Shown here: piece after piece, positions 11,577 through 11,586 of the stretch
How positions within the stretch are numbered: the first letter of the stretch is position 1
How the letters are laid out: the number at the start of each line of letters is the position of its first letter
Assembly (NCBI GenBank): GCA_903920485.1
Contig: CAIXMG010000003.1
Coordinates: forward strand, 1 to 11,586
Length of the DNA: 11,586 nt
Direction: 5' to 3'
Origin: an uncultured bacterium
Lineage (GTDB): Bacteria; Patescibacteriota; Minisyncoccia; Phycocordibacterales; UBA1006
The notes under the pieces: generated by a model
The model's input: the letters and a program-made list of their open reading frames with translations, nothing else
Told to the model about the DNA's origin: nothing
Databases searched by the model: none
Made by a program: the position numbers and the translations under genes

Positions 11577-11586
11577 AGGTAATACC
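11557..11586. repeat. Operator-like inverted repeat spanning the right-edge promoter
   Basis: GGTATTAC (11557-11564) and GTAATACC (11579-11586) are perfect inverted copies separated by 14 bases. They flank the -10 box at 11571-11576. Half-site centres are 22 bases apart, about two helical turns. Confidence 0.6.

Overview
The window looks like a chromosomal piece of a small-genome bacterium, most likely a member of the Candidate Phyla Radiation (Patescibacteria). This placement is an inference. It rests on short intergenic gaps, mostly single-gene transcription units, a trigger factor without its prolyl-isomerase domain, a cell-surface beta-propeller ending in a Cys-bracketed motif plus a peptidoglycan-binding domain, and housekeeping genes scattered among small secreted proteins of no known function. 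Base composition is near 50% G+C. All 12 intact stop codons seen are TAA (8) or TAG (4); none is TGA.

Left part (1-5224), all on the minus strand. A secreted repeat protein runs off the left edge (1-1083, no stop in the window). It is followed by an alpha/beta hydrolase (1229-1900), a truncated and frameshifted peptidase-S51-like remnant (1912-2281), a secreted seven-bladed beta-propeller with a C-terminal peptidoglycan-binding domain (2329-4257), and an SDR-family oxidoreductase resembling uronate dehydrogenase (4487-5224). The 229 bases between the last two hold two hairpins and may hold a small RNA.

Middle (5225-7946). A tRNA-Asn(GTT) is preceded by a 24-base copy of its own 3' end. Next come a tiny secreted Tyr/Arg/His-rich protein, inorganic pyrophosphatase (ppa) on the plus strand, a basic hypothetical protein behind a consensus promoter, a small secreted protein, and a dapD gene cut off before its left-handed beta-helix.

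Right part (7947-11586). Trigger factor (tig) and clpP are on the plus strand. A lipoprotein with an extra membrane helix lies between them on the minus strand. After clpP comes a secreted lytic transglycosylase on the minus strand. A plus-strand promoter overlapped by a perfect 8-base inverted repeat points out of the right edge.

The genes fall into two groups: proteostasis and basic metabolism (tig, clpP, ppa, tRNA-Asn), and envelope or surface functions (repeat protein, propeller, lipoprotein, transglycosylase, small exported proteins). Two transcription-start styles are visible. Six genes have a -10 box only 6-9 bases before the ATG and no Shine-Dalgarno sequence, which implies leaderless mRNAs. 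Several others have strong TTGAC-type promoters with leaders of about 30-70 bases. Converging genes share bidirectional hairpin terminators, some overlapping the coding ends. I did not find a convincing new defence or mobile system. The best leads are the leaderless architecture, an Asn in place of the ClpP catalytic Asp, the two decaying genes, the tRNA 3' fragment and the operator-like repeat at the right edge.
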